Part shown: piece by piece, positions 51,972 to 60,849 of the stretch
Position numbering within the stretch: the stretch's first letter is position 1
Layout of the letters: the number at the start of each line of letters is the position of its first letter
DNA from: Maricaulis virginensis
GTDB taxonomy: Bacteria > Pseudomonadota > Alphaproteobacteria > Caulobacterales > Maricaulaceae
Length of the DNA: 64,000 nt
NCBI RefSeq assembly: GCF_027922185.1
Contig: NZ_BSFE01000011.1
Span: forward strand, 55,755-119,754
Direction: 5' to 3'
The notes under the pieces: generated by a model
What the model was told of the DNA's origin: nothing
Databases searched by the model: none
Seen by the model: only the letters and a program-made list of their open reading frames with translations
Made by a program: the position numbers and the translations under genes

Positions 51972-52253
51972 GCATCGTTTGTCTCGGAAGGGGTTCGCTC
52001 TGCTGGACCCGAGTAATCTCCCGGTAGTCGGGCCGTGGCAAGCGGATCGCCGGATATTGCCATTGAACTTGCGCGCGTGACGGGCAAAAAGCAGGGACGC
52101 CCCCATCGCCTCCTCCAAGCCATGCTTCCAGGTGAAGCCTCAACTAGGTGAAGAATATCGACCGCTTCATCCCGAAAGCGGAGTAGCGTTTGCCTTCGCT
52201 TTTGTCCGCGACGCAGTCGCAGCCTGCGTCTTCTGTCGCCGATCCCATCGGAT
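51972..52253. other. Gene-free junction before the metal-resistance block
   Basis: I see no supported gene in this ~280-bp stretch. It separates a plus-strand HNH gene from the minus-strand DUF3703 gene and probably marks a junction between modules. No inverted repeats or target duplication were identified by eye. Confidence 0.4.
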
Positions 52254-52676
52254 TCAACGGATCAGGACGAAAAGGGCCAGCGCCGTTAGAGGGCCGAGGA
52301 TAAGGATCCGTACGATGACATCGCGCGACACTGAATAGTCCTGCAGTAACGGCTCGAGGTCCTTCGGGATCGCCATCGGCTTGATGGCGGAAACATCCGC
52401 GCCGCCGGTATTGCCTTTCGGGACCCAGCCGAAGATATAGCCCGGAATGACGGCGGCGAGCCTCACAATCTGTCCGCGAATCTCCCGCCGGTCGGACCGA
52501 CGGAAACCGAGTTTCAGCATCCACCAGTGTGTGGACCAGTGGGTGAGAAAAAACCGCTGACCCAGAATGTGTGCCCGCTCCAAATGGTGGAGCGCCAGCG
52601 CGTCCTCGCGGGCCGCATAGGCGGTGCGCGCCCGGCTCATTTCTGCGGCCCAGGCTGTTTTGAGGTTCGGGTTCAT
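52254..52676 (-). CDS. DUF3703 family protein of metal-resistance operons
   Basis: The 140-residue product matches DUF3703: MNPNLKTAWAAEMSRARTAY, HHLERAHILGQRFFLTHW and GWVPKGNTGGADVSAIKPM. A hydrophobic C-terminal helix (VRILILGPLTALALFVLI) follows. The family occurs beside RND and CDF metal-efflux genes but its action is unknown; a membrane-associated helper is likely. It is the last gene of the operon that begins with the CDF exporter. Confidence 0.82.
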   Translation of the reverse strand: MNPNLKTAWAAEMSRARTAYAAREDALALHHLERAHILGQRFFLTHWSTHWWMLKLGFRRSDRREIRGQIVRLAAVIPGYIFGWVPKGNTGGADVSAIKPMAIPKDLEPLLQDYSVSRDVIVRILILGPLTALALFVLIR

Positions 52677-52685
52677 GATCGCGCT

Positions 52686-53051
52686 TCAGCCCGGCCGGAC
52701 CCAGTCGGCGGCCACGGCCGTCTCTGCGGCGTCGAACCAGCGCATCTCGGCGCGTGTGAGGAGGCCGGCGAGCGATGTGCCCCACTGCATCCACCTGCGC
52801 TCCCCCACGACGGCGATGCGGTGGAAGTCGTTGCGGTGCGCCGTGTCCATCTTCAGGTCTTCGGCCATTGCTGCAGGTCCCTCATAGCCCTCGAAGCCGG
52901 TGAGATCCACCAGCAGGCCCGGGCTGCCGTTGGCCGTTTCCAACCGCTCGTTCAGCAATGCGTGCATGCGCTTCAAGTCGGCCTGCGAGAGTTTCCCCTC
53001 GCAGACGATGCCGATGACGTCGTCACGATCGGTCAGTGTTTCAGTGAACAT
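52686..53051 (-). CDS. STAS/SpoIIAA-like protein
   Basis: The ATG at 53051 (MFTETLTDRDDVIGIVCEGK) overlaps the CDF stop by 11 bases. The 121-residue protein has a SpoIIAA-like STAS fold with alternating strands and helices, including GLLVDLTGFEGYEGPAAMAE and FHRIAVVGERRWMQWG. Such proteins often accompany metal or stress genes but bind no metal by an obvious motif. The coupling to the CDF gene implies joint expression under the MerR-type promoter at 54017. Confidence 0.78.
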   Translation of the reverse strand: MFTETLTDRDDVIGIVCEGKLSQADLKRMHALLNERLETANGSPGLLVDLTGFEGYEGPAAMAEDLKMDTAHRNDFHRIAVVGERRWMQWGTSLAGLLTRAEMRWFDAAETAVAADWVRPG

Positions 53052-53988
53052 CGGTGTCCTCCTTGTCCGCCGGCTCGGGATGACCGTAAAGGCCGGCATT
53101 TTCGTGGGCACGATCGGCGTGTTCGAACTCCAGGGTCGAATGCGCGATACCGAAGCGGCTTTGCAGCGCGTCCTTGAGATCTGCCTTGATATCTTCGAGG
53201 CGCGCCCAGCCCGCGCCGGTCAGGACGACGTGACAGTCGAGCGCTGCTTCATGTTCCTGCATCTGCCAGAGATGCACGTGGTGAACGTCCTGTACGCCGT
53301 CCCGGTTGCGCATTGCCTCGATGACGGCGGCGCCGTCGATATCGGGCGGGCTGCCGAGCATCAGCGTACGGATCGGGGTGCCGATCTCGGTGAAGGCCAG
53401 GTAGAGGAGATAGGCCGCAATGCCGATGGTGACGGCCGGGTCGACCCAGCGCATGTCGTAGAGGAGGATCAGCGTGCCGCCGACGACAACCGCGATCGAG
53501 GCGAATGCGTCCGACAGATTGTGCAGGAAGAGCGCCCGGATATTCACGCTGCCCTTTTGCATCGAGTAGGTCAGAAGCGCCGTCAGCGTGTCGATCGCGA
53601 GTGCGACGCCGCCGAGGATCACCACGGTCCAGCCGGCGACTTCCGGCGGATCGATCAGCCGCATGCCGCCCTCGTATATGAAATAGAGGCCGATGAGGAT
53701 CAGCGTCGTGTAGTTGATCAGCGCGGCGACGATCTCGATTCGGCCGTATCCGAAAGTCATCCTCTTGTCCGCAGGCCGCCGCGCGATCTTGCGCGCGGCA
53801 TACGCGATGGCCAGCGCCGCCATGTCGGAGAAATTGTGAAGCGCGTCGGCGATCAGGGCGAGGCTGCCCGACAGGATACCGCCCAGAATCTGGGCGGCGG
53901 TCAGCAGGCCGTTGGCCCAGATGGCAATGGAAACCCGGCGGTCGCCGGACTGCGGGCCGATGTGCTCGTGGCCGTGATCGTGTGGCAT
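53041..53988 (-). CDS. czcD: Cation diffusion facilitator (Zn/Cd/Co efflux)
   Basis: The 315-residue protein starts MPHDHGHEHIGP with a His-rich cytosolic arm and has six membrane segments. The metal-site motifs are ADALHNFSD (D48, H51, D55) in helix 2 and HNLSD (H156, D160) in helix 5. A C-terminal cytosolic ferredoxin-like domain with VHHVHLWQ follows. It exchanges protons for Zn2+ or similar cations at the inner membrane. It is the first gene of its operon, 30 bases below a MerR-type promoter. Metal choice (Zn, Cd, Co) cannot be read exactly. Confidence 0.92.
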   Translation of the reverse strand: MPHDHGHEHIGPQSGDRRVSIAIWANGLLTAAQILGGILSGSLALIADALHNFSDMAALAIAYAARKIARRPADKRMTFGYGRIEIVAALINYTTLILIGLYFIYEGGMRLIDPPEVAGWTVVILGGVALAIDTLTALLTYSMQKGSVNIRALFLHNLSDAFASIAVVVGGTLILLYDMRWVDPAVTIGIAAYLLYLAFTEIGTPIRTLMLGSPPDIDGAAVIEAMRNRDGVQDVHHVHLWQMQEHEAALDCHVVLTGAGWARLEDIKADLKDALQSRFGIAHSTLEFEHADRAHENAGLYGHPEPADKEDTDVH

Positions 53989-54016
53989 GGGACCGCTCCT
54001 TGATGGGCCTCGGACA

Positions 54017-54047
54017 GCCGTACCCCCTATAGCGACTATAGAGTCAA
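54017..54047 (-). promoter_or_regulatory. MerR-family promoter/operator for the CDF operon
   Basis: On the minus strand TTGACT (54042-54047) is followed by the dyad CTATAG-TCG-CTATAG (54027-54041) and GGGGGT. This gives a 19-bp spacer before TACGGC (54017-54022). An over-long spacer with a central CTATAG-type dyad is the hallmark of promoters twisted by MerR regulators such as CadR, PbrR or ZntR. No merR-like gene was found in the window, so the regulator must act from elsewhere. Confidence 0.75.
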
Positions 54048-54083
54048 CACCGGCATCGGTGCTGGGGCGGATTAACGGCGGTA

Positions 54084-54111
54084 GCCCCGGACCGGTTCAC
54101 CGGTCCGGGGC
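54084..54111. terminator. Strong palindrome after the RND gene
   Basis: GCCCCGGACCGGT and ACCGGTCCGGGGC form a 13-bp perfect stem with a 2-base centre, 21 bases after the end of the RND pump gene and before the CDF promoter. There is no T-run, so it may stop or process transcripts rather than be a classical terminator. Confidence 0.55.
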
Positions 54112-54131
54112 CCCGTCGTCGAGCCATCCGG

Positions 54132-57100
54132 CTAGACCGGCTCCTCCCGTTCCGGCAGCACCGGCCGCGGCGCAAACCATTTGTAGACGGCCGGCAGTAC
54201 CAGCAGCGTCAACACGGTGGATGTCACCAGCCCGCCGATGACGACGGCCGCGAGGGGACGCTGCACTTCCGATCCAATCCCGCTGGCGAACAGGAGCGGC
54301 ATCAGGCCGAGCCCGGTCGTCGTGGCGGTCATCAGCACCGGCTGGGCCCGCATCACGGCGGCCTCGACGCTGAAGGCGTCGACATCCCGCCGCGTCCTGG
54401 CAAAGCGGTCGAGGAAGGAGACCAGCACCATGCCATTGCCCAGGGCGATGCCGAACAGGGCAATGAAGCCGACCGAGGCCGGCACAGACAGGTTCTGGCC
54501 GGTCAGCCAGAGCGCTGCGATGCCGCCGACCAGGGCGAGCGGGATGTTGGCCACGATCAGCAGGGCGCTTTTCAGGCGGCCGAAGCTGAACAGGAGCAGC
54601 AGCATCACGATGCCCAGCGTGACCGGGATGACCACGGCGAAGCGGGCATTGGCCTGCTGCTGCAGTTCGAACTGACCGCCCCATTCGACGTAGTAGCCGG
54701 GCGGCAGGTCGATTTCGGTGTCCACGGCTGCTTGCCCCTCAGCCACGAAAGAGCCGATATCGCGGCCGCGGACATTGGTCTGGATCGTGATGAAGCGGCG
54801 CCCGTTCTCGCGGGTGACCTGGCGCGGCCCCTCGATCCGCTCGATGGTCGCCACCTGGCTCAGCGGGATCAACTCCCCGCCGGGTCCGTTGAGCACGATC
54901 CGCCCAATGCGTTCGGCATTGGCGCGGTCGGCCTCGGGATAGCGTACGACGATATTGAATCGCCGGATGCCCTCGAAGACCTGCCCGGCGGTCTCGCCGC
55001 CCACCGCACTGCGCACAACCGACAGGATGTCCTCGACATTGAGGCCGAAGCGGCTGATCGCGTCGCGATCGACCGTGATGCGCAATTGCGGCGCACCGGT
55101 CACCTGGTCGGCCTGCACATCGGCTGAGCCCTCGATACCCCGGATCACGCGGGATATCTCCGCCGCTTCCCGTTCCAGCACGGCCATGTCCTCGCCGAAC
55201 AGTTTGATGGCGAGATCCGCCTTGGTGCCGGTGAGGAGTTCGTCCGTCGCGGCCGCGATCGGCTGGGTGATGTTGAACCGGGCCCCGGGGAAATCCTCGA
55301 AGCGCTCGCTCATGCGGGCCAGGAGGTCCGCCTGGGTCCGTGCCGTCGTCCATTCCGATCTTGGCCTCAAGGCCACGAAGGCCTCGCCGCTGTTGACCGG
55401 ATCGGCATGGGCGCCGACTTCGCCGCGGCCGACCCGTGTCACCACGCGCTCGACCTCCGGGAAATCGTCCAGCAGGGTCTGTTCGAACCGGGTGACCGTA
55501 TTGCGGGCCTCCGGCAGGCTGATGGAAGGGGCCATCGTCAAACGGATGAGCAGGTCGCCCTCATTCATGCGCGGTGTGAATTCCGAACCCAGACGCGGAA
55601 AGATCAGTGCGCCTGCCGCCAGCATGACGCCGGCGAGCAGGATGGCCGCCCAGCGCTGCGACACGAAGAAGCCGACCGCCGGGCCGAACCAGCGGGCATA
55701 GAGGCCACCGCCTTCCGCACTGGCCGGTCTTGGCCGCAGGCCCAGAAAGGCCGCGGCCGGCGCCAGCAGAACGGCGAAGATCAGTGAACCCGCCATGGCG
55801 AAGACCACGGCAAAGGCAAGCGGCCGGAACGTCTTCCCCTCCACGCCATCGAGCGTGAGGATCGGCAGGAAGACGACCACGACGATGAGGATGGCGAAAA
55901 CCAGCGGCTGCAGCACCTCGGCGCAGGCCTGCGCCACAACACTACGCCGGTCAGCACCCGCTTCGGCCTCGCGCAGACGCCGGTTGGCGTTCTCCACCAT
56001 GACCACCGCCCCGTCGACCATCATGCCGATGGCGATCGCGATCCCGCCCAGCGACATCAGATTGGCCGACACGCCGAAGATTTGCATCGCGACGAGAGCA
56101 AAGCCGACCGAGAAGGGGATGGACGCCACCACGATCAGGCTCGGCCGCCAGCCGCGCAGGAAGACGAACAGGATCACCGCAACCAGCAGGGCGCCCTGCC
56201 ATAGCGCCGTCGTCATGGTCGAGACGGCGGCACCGACCAGTTCGGACTGGTCGTAATAGGGCACAGCCTCGACACCGTCGGGCAGGGTCTGGTTGATACG
56301 GTCCAGCCGGTCGTGAACACGGCCGATCACTTCATTGGTATTCGCCCCGATCAGCTTGAGCACCAGCCCGGCGACAATCTCACCCTGGCCGTTCATCGTG
56401 GCCAGGCCCTGGCGGGGGGCCCCGCCGATCTCGATCCCGGCGATATCCCGAACGCGCACCGGCACGCCATCGACGACCTTGACGACGATATCGCCCAGAT
56501 CGTGCTCGCCTTCGGCCAGGCCAACAGCCCGCACCGTATATTGTTCAGAATTCTCGACCAGGAACTGCGCCCCGGCATTGGCATTATTGGCTTCGACGGC
56601 CGCCACCACGTCCGCGACAGTGAGGTCGTAGCGCAGGAGCGCGTCCGGCCGCACGTCGATCTGGTATTGCCGTTCGAACCCGCCCAGCGAGAGAACCTCC
56701 GTCACGCCGCGCACGGTTTGCAGATCGAACTTCACCAGCCAGTCCTGGATGGTGCGCAGTCCAACACCGTTCAGGGCGCTGTCGGCGCTGTCGAGGAAAT
56801 AGAAGAGGATCTGTCCGAGCCCGGTGGTGATAGGCCCCATGGCCGGCTCGCCGAAGCCGTTCGGTATGTCCTCGCGTGCCAGCCGGAGACGTTCGCCGAC
56901 AAGCTGGCGTGCCCAGTAGATATCGGTCCCGTCCTCGAAATAGATATTCACGACCGACAGGCCGAAATTCGAGGTGGAGCGGACTTCCGTCAACCGGGGA
57001 AGCCCGTTCATCGCCGTTTCCACCGGGAAGGTGACATAGCGCTCGACCTCTTCGGGGGCGAGGCCTTCGGTCTCAGTGAAGACCTGCACCAGGGCGGGCG

Positions 57101-57269
57101 TGACGTCGGGGAAAGCGTCAACCGGCATGGTCCGGAAGGTGACGCCGCCCGCGACGATAACCGCGATGAAGCCGAGCAACGCCAGAAGACGTCCGCCGGC
57201 GATGCGACGGAGGAGCCGCGTGGCCGCCCCCTGGGTTTCCGGGGCGGTGTTGTCAGTGGGCGTGTCCAT
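54132..57269 (-). CDS. czcA: RND heavy-metal efflux pump (CzcA/CusA family)
   Basis: The 1045-residue inner-membrane protein has the HME-RND layout: one helix at the start, a periplasmic loop (~35-340), a cluster of helices, a second periplasmic loop and a final cluster. The helix-4 motif reads GIAIAIGMMVDGAVVMVEN. It keeps Asp and Glu at the usual proton-relay sites but not the first DFG Asp of CzcA, so it is intermediate between CzcA and CusA types. Together with the upstream genes it pumps metal ions across both membranes. It starts 17 bases inside the fusion-protein gene. Metal choice is uncertain. Confidence 0.9.
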   Translation of the reverse strand: MDTPTDNTAPETQGAATRLLRRIAGGRLLALLGFIAVIVAGGVTFRTMPVDAFPDVTPALVQVFTETEGLAPEEVERYVTFPVETAMNGLPRLTEVRSTSNFGLSVVNIYFEDGTDIYWARQLVGERLRLAREDIPNGFGEPAMGPITTGLGQILFYFLDSADSALNGVGLRTIQDWLVKFDLQTVRGVTEVLSLGGFERQYQIDVRPDALLRYDLTVADVVAAVEANNANAGAQFLVENSEQYTVRAVGLAEGEHDLGDIVVKVVDGVPVRVRDIAGIEIGGAPRQGLATMNGQGEIVAGLVLKLIGANTNEVIGRVHDRLDRINQTLPDGVEAVPYYDQSELVGAAVSTMTTALWQGALLVAVILFVFLRGWRPSLIVVASIPFSVGFALVAMQIFGVSANLMSLGGIAIAIGMMVDGAVVMVENANRRLREAEAGADRRSVVAQACAEVLQPLVFAILIVVVVFLPILTLDGVEGKTFRPLAFAVVFAMAGSLIFAVLLAPAAAFLGLRPRPASAEGGGLYARWFGPAVGFFVSQRWAAILLAGVMLAAGALIFPRLGSEFTPRMNEGDLLIRLTMAPSISLPEARNTVTRFEQTLLDDFPEVERVVTRVGRGEVGAHADPVNSGEAFVALRPRSEWTTARTQADLLARMSERFEDFPGARFNITQPIAAATDELLTGTKADLAIKLFGEDMAVLEREAAEISRVIRGIEGSADVQADQVTGAPQLRITVDRDAISRFGLNVEDILSVVRSAVGGETAGQVFEGIRRFNIVVRYPEADRANAERIGRIVLNGPGGELIPLSQVATIERIEGPRQVTRENGRRFITIQTNVRGRDIGSFVAEGQAAVDTEIDLPPGYYVEWGGQFELQQQANARFAVVIPVTLGIVMLLLLFSFGRLKSALLIVANIPLALVGGIAALWLTGQNLSVPASVGFIALFGIALGNGMVLVSFLDRFARTRRDVDAFSVEAAVMRAQPVLMTATTTGLGLMPLLFASGIGSEVQRPLAAVVIGGLVTSTVLTLLVLPAVYKWFAPRPVLPEREEPV

Positions 57270-58491
57270 CGTCGAACTCCCCTTTTTGCAGTTCCGATTT
57301 CAGTGCGAAGGCGCCGGCGGTTGCGATACGTTCGCCAGGCTCGACCCCTGCGAGGATTTCCGCGAAACGGTCGGAGCGCCGTCCGATGCGGACCGGACGA
57401 ACTTCGAAACCGTGATCGGTGCGAACAAAGACGACATCGGCGCCGTCGACCGTCTGCAGTGCGGTCGCCGGGACGCGGGTACCTGCCTGGGCGGCGAGCG
57501 CCTCGGCGTGAACCGTGACGAACATGCCCGGACGCAAGCGTTCGCCGGCATTGTCGATGACGATCCGCGCCCGGCCCGTGCGCGTGCTTTCGCCGAGTTG
57601 CGGGCTGACGAAGGCGATCTCGCTGACGATTTCAGCGCCGCCGTCGCCCGGATCGATACGGACAGGACTGCCGGCCCGCAGCCGGTCGAGATCGGCACCG
57701 TAGATGGCCGCATCGACCCAGACCGTGGACGTATCGGCAATAATGAAGGCGGGTGGCTGCGCGCCTTCCTCGATCACTTCGCCCAGAACGGCGTGGCGCT
57801 CGATTACGGTACCGGAAATCGGTGCCGTGAGTGCGTAGCGTGTAAGGGGTTGATCGGTTCCGGCAACAAGAGCGTCGCGCGCGGCCTCGTCAATGCCCAG
57901 CGCCTCCAATTGCTGGCGGGCGCTGCGGACCTCGATGCGGGACTCCTCCAGCGCCTGGCGGGCGTCGAGGAAATCCTGCTCCGCCGAGATCTGCTGCTCC
58001 CACAGCCGGTTCTCGCGCTCGAAACGCGACCGGGCGAGATCGAGGCGGGCCAAGGCGGACAGGTATCCGGCCTTGGCGTCCGCCAGGGCGCGACTGTCCA
58101 GTACGGCGAGGAGCTGGCCGGTTTCGACCGTGTCACCCTCCGTGACATGGACGACATGGACGATCCCCGATACGCGCGGCGAGACATGCGCCAGCCGCGT
58201 CTGGTCGAACCGGACTTCGGCGGGCAATTCCACCTCGCCGTCGACCGGACCGGTATCGACCTGGCCGATCGTTATGCCCAGCGCGTCGATGTCGCCGTCG
58301 GTCAGCTCTATTTCTTCGGCTCCATCGGCGTGATTGTCCCCCGCACGACTGGTCTCGGCCGTGCCTTCATGCGTATCTGTGCCCGCAGGATCTTCGCGGG
58401 CGGGCGCTTGCGCCGACGGTTCCGAGCAGGCGGAGAGCAGCGCCAGCGCGGCCGTGCCGGCGAGGAGTGTCCGGGTGAGTGTCGATGTCAT
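57253..58491 (-). CDS. czcB: Metal efflux membrane-fusion protein (CzcB family)
   Basis: The 412-residue lipoprotein (MTSTLTRTLLAGTAALALLSAC, lipobox LLSAC) has an acidic/His linker followed by the adaptor domains: a barrel-sandwich part with HVVHVTEGDTVETGQLLAVL, a helical hairpin (LARSRFERENRLWEQQISAE) and a C-terminal GxVxxR-like beta domain. It bridges the RND pump and the outer-membrane factor. It overlaps the upstream stop by four bases (ATGA). The N-terminal DTHEGTAETS... stretch may bind metal loosely, but no clear site is seen. Confidence 0.9.
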   Translation of the reverse strand: MTSTLTRTLLAGTAALALLSACSEPSAQAPAREDPAGTDTHEGTAETSRAGDNHADGAEEIELTDGDIDALGITIGQVDTGPVDGEVELPAEVRFDQTRLAHVSPRVSGIVHVVHVTEGDTVETGQLLAVLDSRALADAKAGYLSALARLDLARSRFERENRLWEQQISAEQDFLDARQALEESRIEVRSARQQLEALGIDEAARDALVAGTDQPLTRYALTAPISGTVIERHAVLGEVIEEGAQPPAFIIADTSTVWVDAAIYGADLDRLRAGSPVRIDPGDGGAEIVSEIAFVSPQLGESTRTGRARIVIDNAGERLRPGMFVTVHAEALAAQAGTRVPATALQTVDGADVVFVRTDHGFEVRPVRIGRRSDRFAEILAGVEPGERIATAGAFALKSELQKGEFDDGHAH

Positions 58492-59798
58492 GGATTAACC
58501 TCCGCACCGGCGATGCCGGCGAGTTGTTTCAGGCGCGGTGCGCCAACGAGCACGTCGAGTTCGATGGCGGCGCGGGCGAGGTCCGCCCGGGCCTCGATCG
58601 CCCGGATACGTGTGTCGAAATAGGTGCGCTGGACGTCCAGCAGGTCGAGGAGCTGGAGGGCGCCCTCGCGATAGGCGAGGCTGGCGCGGGAGAAAGCGTT
58701 CTGCGAGGCCGGCAGCACGCTTTCGCTCAGTGCCGCGTGACGCTGCTGCGCGTCGCTCCATCGGCGATAGGCGGCAGCATGGCGGGCCAGTAATTGCCGG
58801 CGCAGCGCCGCCTCATCAAGCCGGGCTCCGGTCTCGCGTGCCACGGCGGCTGCAATGCGCCCCTGGTTTCGGTCGATCACCGGGATCGGCATTTCGACCA
58901 TGGCGAGATAGGCCGTCTCGTTATCGCTGCCATAACGCCTTATCCCGGCCCCGACGGTGAGATCCGGGACGGCGGTGGCCCGTTCCCTGGCGATCTCCTC
59001 GCCACGCGCTCGGGAGGTCTGCCGCGCCAACGCCAGGTCCGGATTGCTCCGCATCATGGCATCCGCGGTCAGCGCCGAGAGATCCGGGTTATTCATAAGC
59101 CCGGACGGTGGTGCGACGTCGCCCGCCAGCGCGCCGCCCCAGATCGCGGCCAGCGCAAGGCTTGCACGCCGGGCCTCCGTAGACGCCGATACCGCGTTCA
59201 TCCCGGCCGTGCCGACCAGGATGTCGGCCCGGTCGAGATCGATCGGCGAGGATCGCCCCGCCTCGACACGCTGGCGTATGGCCGACGCAGCGGTTTCAGC
59301 GAGATCCTGCAGCTCCGCCCTGACACGCGCGGTTTCCTGGGCGGCACGGGCATCCACGAACGCCGTGGCAGCATCACCCAGAAGGCCGGCGATTTCGGCG
59401 TTCAGCCGCGCAGTCTCGACACGGGCCCAGGCCTCGGCCGCCTCGCGGGCACGTCGCCGGTCGCCGCCCAGCGGGATGGTCTGGCGCACCGCGACGGTGA
59501 GATCGCCGTCGCCGATATTGCCCCGATCGCCGCCGAAATCCTCGATTTCGGCCTGCAAGGACGGATTGTCCCATAATCCGGCCTGGCGGGCCTCGCTGCG
59601 CCGTGCGGCCAGTTCAGCCTGTACTGCAGACAGGCGCGGATGGGATTGGACGGCGCGCTGCAGCACGGTTGAGAGTTCGAGGGATGTGTCCTGCGGGGCC
59701 GGCTGTGACAGCGCCGCGGACGTGAGGAGAGCACTGCAGGCGATAGCTGCAAGCCCTCTGACCGGCCAGTTTGGCCGGGAGAGTTTGTCTGAATACAT
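58488..59798 (-). CDS. czcC: Outer-membrane efflux factor (CzcC/TolC family)
   Basis: The 436-residue protein has a signal peptide (LAAIACSALLTSAALSQPAP) and two TolC-type repeats with long amphipathic helices (SHPRLSAVQAELAARRSEA; NPDLALARQTSRARGEEIAR), ending in HEAYRRW-like and YREGALQLLDLLDVQRTYFD segments characteristic of the family. It forms the outer-membrane exit duct of the tripartite metal pump. It is the first RND gene. A small His-rich protein gene (59848) precedes it by 49 bases and may be cotranscribed. Confidence 0.92.
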   Translation of the reverse strand: MYSDKLSRPNWPVRGLAAIACSALLTSAALSQPAPQDTSLELSTVLQRAVQSHPRLSAVQAELAARRSEARQAGLWDNPSLQAEIEDFGGDRGNIGDGDLTVAVRQTIPLGGDRRRAREAAEAWARVETARLNAEIAGLLGDAATAFVDARAAQETARVRAELQDLAETAASAIRQRVEAGRSSPIDLDRADILVGTAGMNAVSASTEARRASLALAAIWGGALAGDVAPPSGLMNNPDLSALTADAMMRSNPDLALARQTSRARGEEIARERATAVPDLTVGAGIRRYGSDNETAYLAMVEMPIPVIDRNQGRIAAAVARETGARLDEAALRRQLLARHAAAYRRWSDAQQRHAALSESVLPASQNAFSRASLAYREGALQLLDLLDVQRTYFDTRIRAIEARADLARAAIELDVLVGAPRLKQLAGIAGAEVNP

Positions 59799-59847
59799 TC
59801 AGCTTTTCCGATTTGTCTGAGAAGAACGAAGGTTTCGAACGTTCTTG

Positions 59848-60162
59848 TCAGCCAATCGGAGGCTGGAGTGGCGGTGCAAGCGCCCGGCCGGCGCCGCGCT
59901 CGTGAGCCAGGCAATAGGCCGGCCGCGCTGCAATGATATTTATCGCCGGCGCGCCGGTGTGAGCGGGAATGACGTGGTGACAGACGCCGCACGCGTGAAC
60001 GGGATGCTGGGCGTGACGATGGCCGCTGTCGCCCGAACCGCCGCTGGCGAGATCTTCATGACCGAAATGATGGTCGTGCTGCGGCACAGCCGCTTCCACC
60101 ACCTCTCCGGAAAAGGACAGGATGGTCAGGACTGCCAATACTGTCCGCAGCAATGCCGTCAA
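59848..60162 (-). CDS. Small His-rich periplasmic protein
   Basis: The 104-residue product has a signal peptide (ALLRTVLAVLTILSFSGEVV) and then HDHHFGHED, GHRHAQHPVHACGVCHHVIP. This is a CxxCH pair surrounded by His. It is presumably a periplasmic metal-binding helper at the head of the czcCBA genes, comparable in role to CusF or CzcE-like proteins but not clearly homologous. The single CxxCH could suggest a cytochrome c site, but the His-dense context argues for metal binding. Function is inferred. Confidence 0.65.
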   Translation of the reverse strand: MTALLRTVLAVLTILSFSGEVVEAAVPQHDHHFGHEDLASGGSGDSGHRHAQHPVHACGVCHHVIPAHTGAPAINIIAARPAYCLAHERGAGRALAPPLQPPIG

Positions 60163-60421
60163 AGCTACCTCGCGTCCGCCAAGCGCACAGACTCAACTAA
60201 TGCTACTATGCCCTTGATGATAAGGCCCGTAGCCGGTCACCGGATTCAAGAGAATTATATCTCCACTATCATCAAAACCTTGAAGGTCGCGATGGAACAA
60301 ATCTTTATCCAGTAGGCGTCCCTATGAACCGGTTGTGAATCGACGCGATCAGCATCTTTCATCATACTTAACCAATCAACCACACAATTAGTTCGGGCAG
60401 CCACGTCGAAGCCATTCTTGT
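60163..60421. other. AT-richer intergenic region beside the metal operon
   Basis: About 260 bases with no supported gene. The base composition falls noticeably from ~60200 towards the exporter gene at 60422, which suggests that the exporter cassette was acquired separately. This area should contain the metal operon's promoter; no clear MerR-type spacer was found. Confidence 0.45.
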
Positions 60422-60739
60422 TCAAGAATTAGAGAGTTTTATTAAAATCAATCCCAAAACAATAAACAATACTGCTGCAAGCTTAGTCATATTAATTGTC
60501 TCACCCAAAAAGATGACCCCAACAATAAACGCCCCCAATGCCCCTATGCCTGTCCAAATAGGATAAGCAGTTCCTAGAGGAATAGTCCTCATAGCAGCAG
60601 AAAGAAGCCAGAAGCTCGCCAACATGGCAGAAACCTTGATGAGTGAAGGCGTCAACCGACTAAAGCCAAGCGACTGCTTCATCGCGATCGCCCAAACGAT
60701 CTCCAGCACTCCAGCTGCAGCAAGCATAAACCATGACAT
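60422..60739 (-). CDS. gdx: Guanidinium exporter, SMR family (Gdx/SugE)
   Basis: This 105-residue four-helix SMR protein starts MSWFMLAAAGVLEIVWAIAMKQ with the essential Glu13. The Gdx/SugE-type features are ALEIVWA.xMKxSxGF and LGTAYPIWTGIGALGA, in contrast to EmrE-type multidrug members. It exchanges protons for guanidinium ions as a dual-topology dimer. A guanidine-II riboswitch (60763-60813) directly in its leader confirms guanidine as the signal. Codon and base use are AT-richer than the rest of the window, consistent with recent transfer. Confidence 0.93.
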   Translation of the reverse strand: MSWFMLAAAGVLEIVWAIAMKQSLGFSRLTPSLIKVSAMLASFWLLSAAMRTIPLGTAYPIWTGIGALGAFIVGVIFLGETINMTKLAAVLFIVLGLILIKLSNS

Positions 60740-60762
60740 TGGCCTCTCCCAAAAAATCTGGG

Positions 60763-60813
60763 CCAGGCCGTCCTGGTCAAGCTAATCCCCAAAAAGGGGG
60801 GAGGTCGTCCTCC
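60763..60813 (-). ncRNA. Guanidine-II riboswitch (mini-ykkC)
   Basis: Two hairpins with ACGR loops lie in the leader of the exporter gene on the minus strand. GGAGG-ACGA-CCTCC is at 60800-60813 and CCAGG-ACGG-CCTGG at 60763-60776. Paired ACGR-loop hairpins are the defining signature of the mini-ykkC RNA. The second is followed by a GGGAGAGG ribosome site, so ligand binding should free translation. Confidence 0.95.
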
Positions 60814-60821
60814 TCATCACC

Positions 60822-60849
60822 AATATAATCGAAAAAGAGGGGCTGTCAA
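60822..60849 (-). promoter_or_regulatory. Sigma70 promoter of the guanidine riboswitch transcript
   Basis: On the minus strand TTGACA (60844-60849) and TATATT (60822-60827) are separated by 16 bases. Transcription would start close to 60815, just before the first riboswitch hairpin. From 60850 to 60952 there is no gene. Confidence 0.8.

Noticed and set aside
52527..54003. Long plus-strand frames over the CDF and STAS genes
   Set aside because: They lie antisense to clear gene families, have implausible composition and result from high GC content.
56313..58623. Long plus-strand frames over the RND and fusion-protein genes
   Set aside because: They mirror the well-supported minus-strand czc genes and contain no recognisable domains.
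59848..60162. Small cytochrome c based on a single CxxCH motif
   Set aside because: No distal Met ligand or cytochrome fold pattern is visible. The surrounding His clusters favour metal binding.
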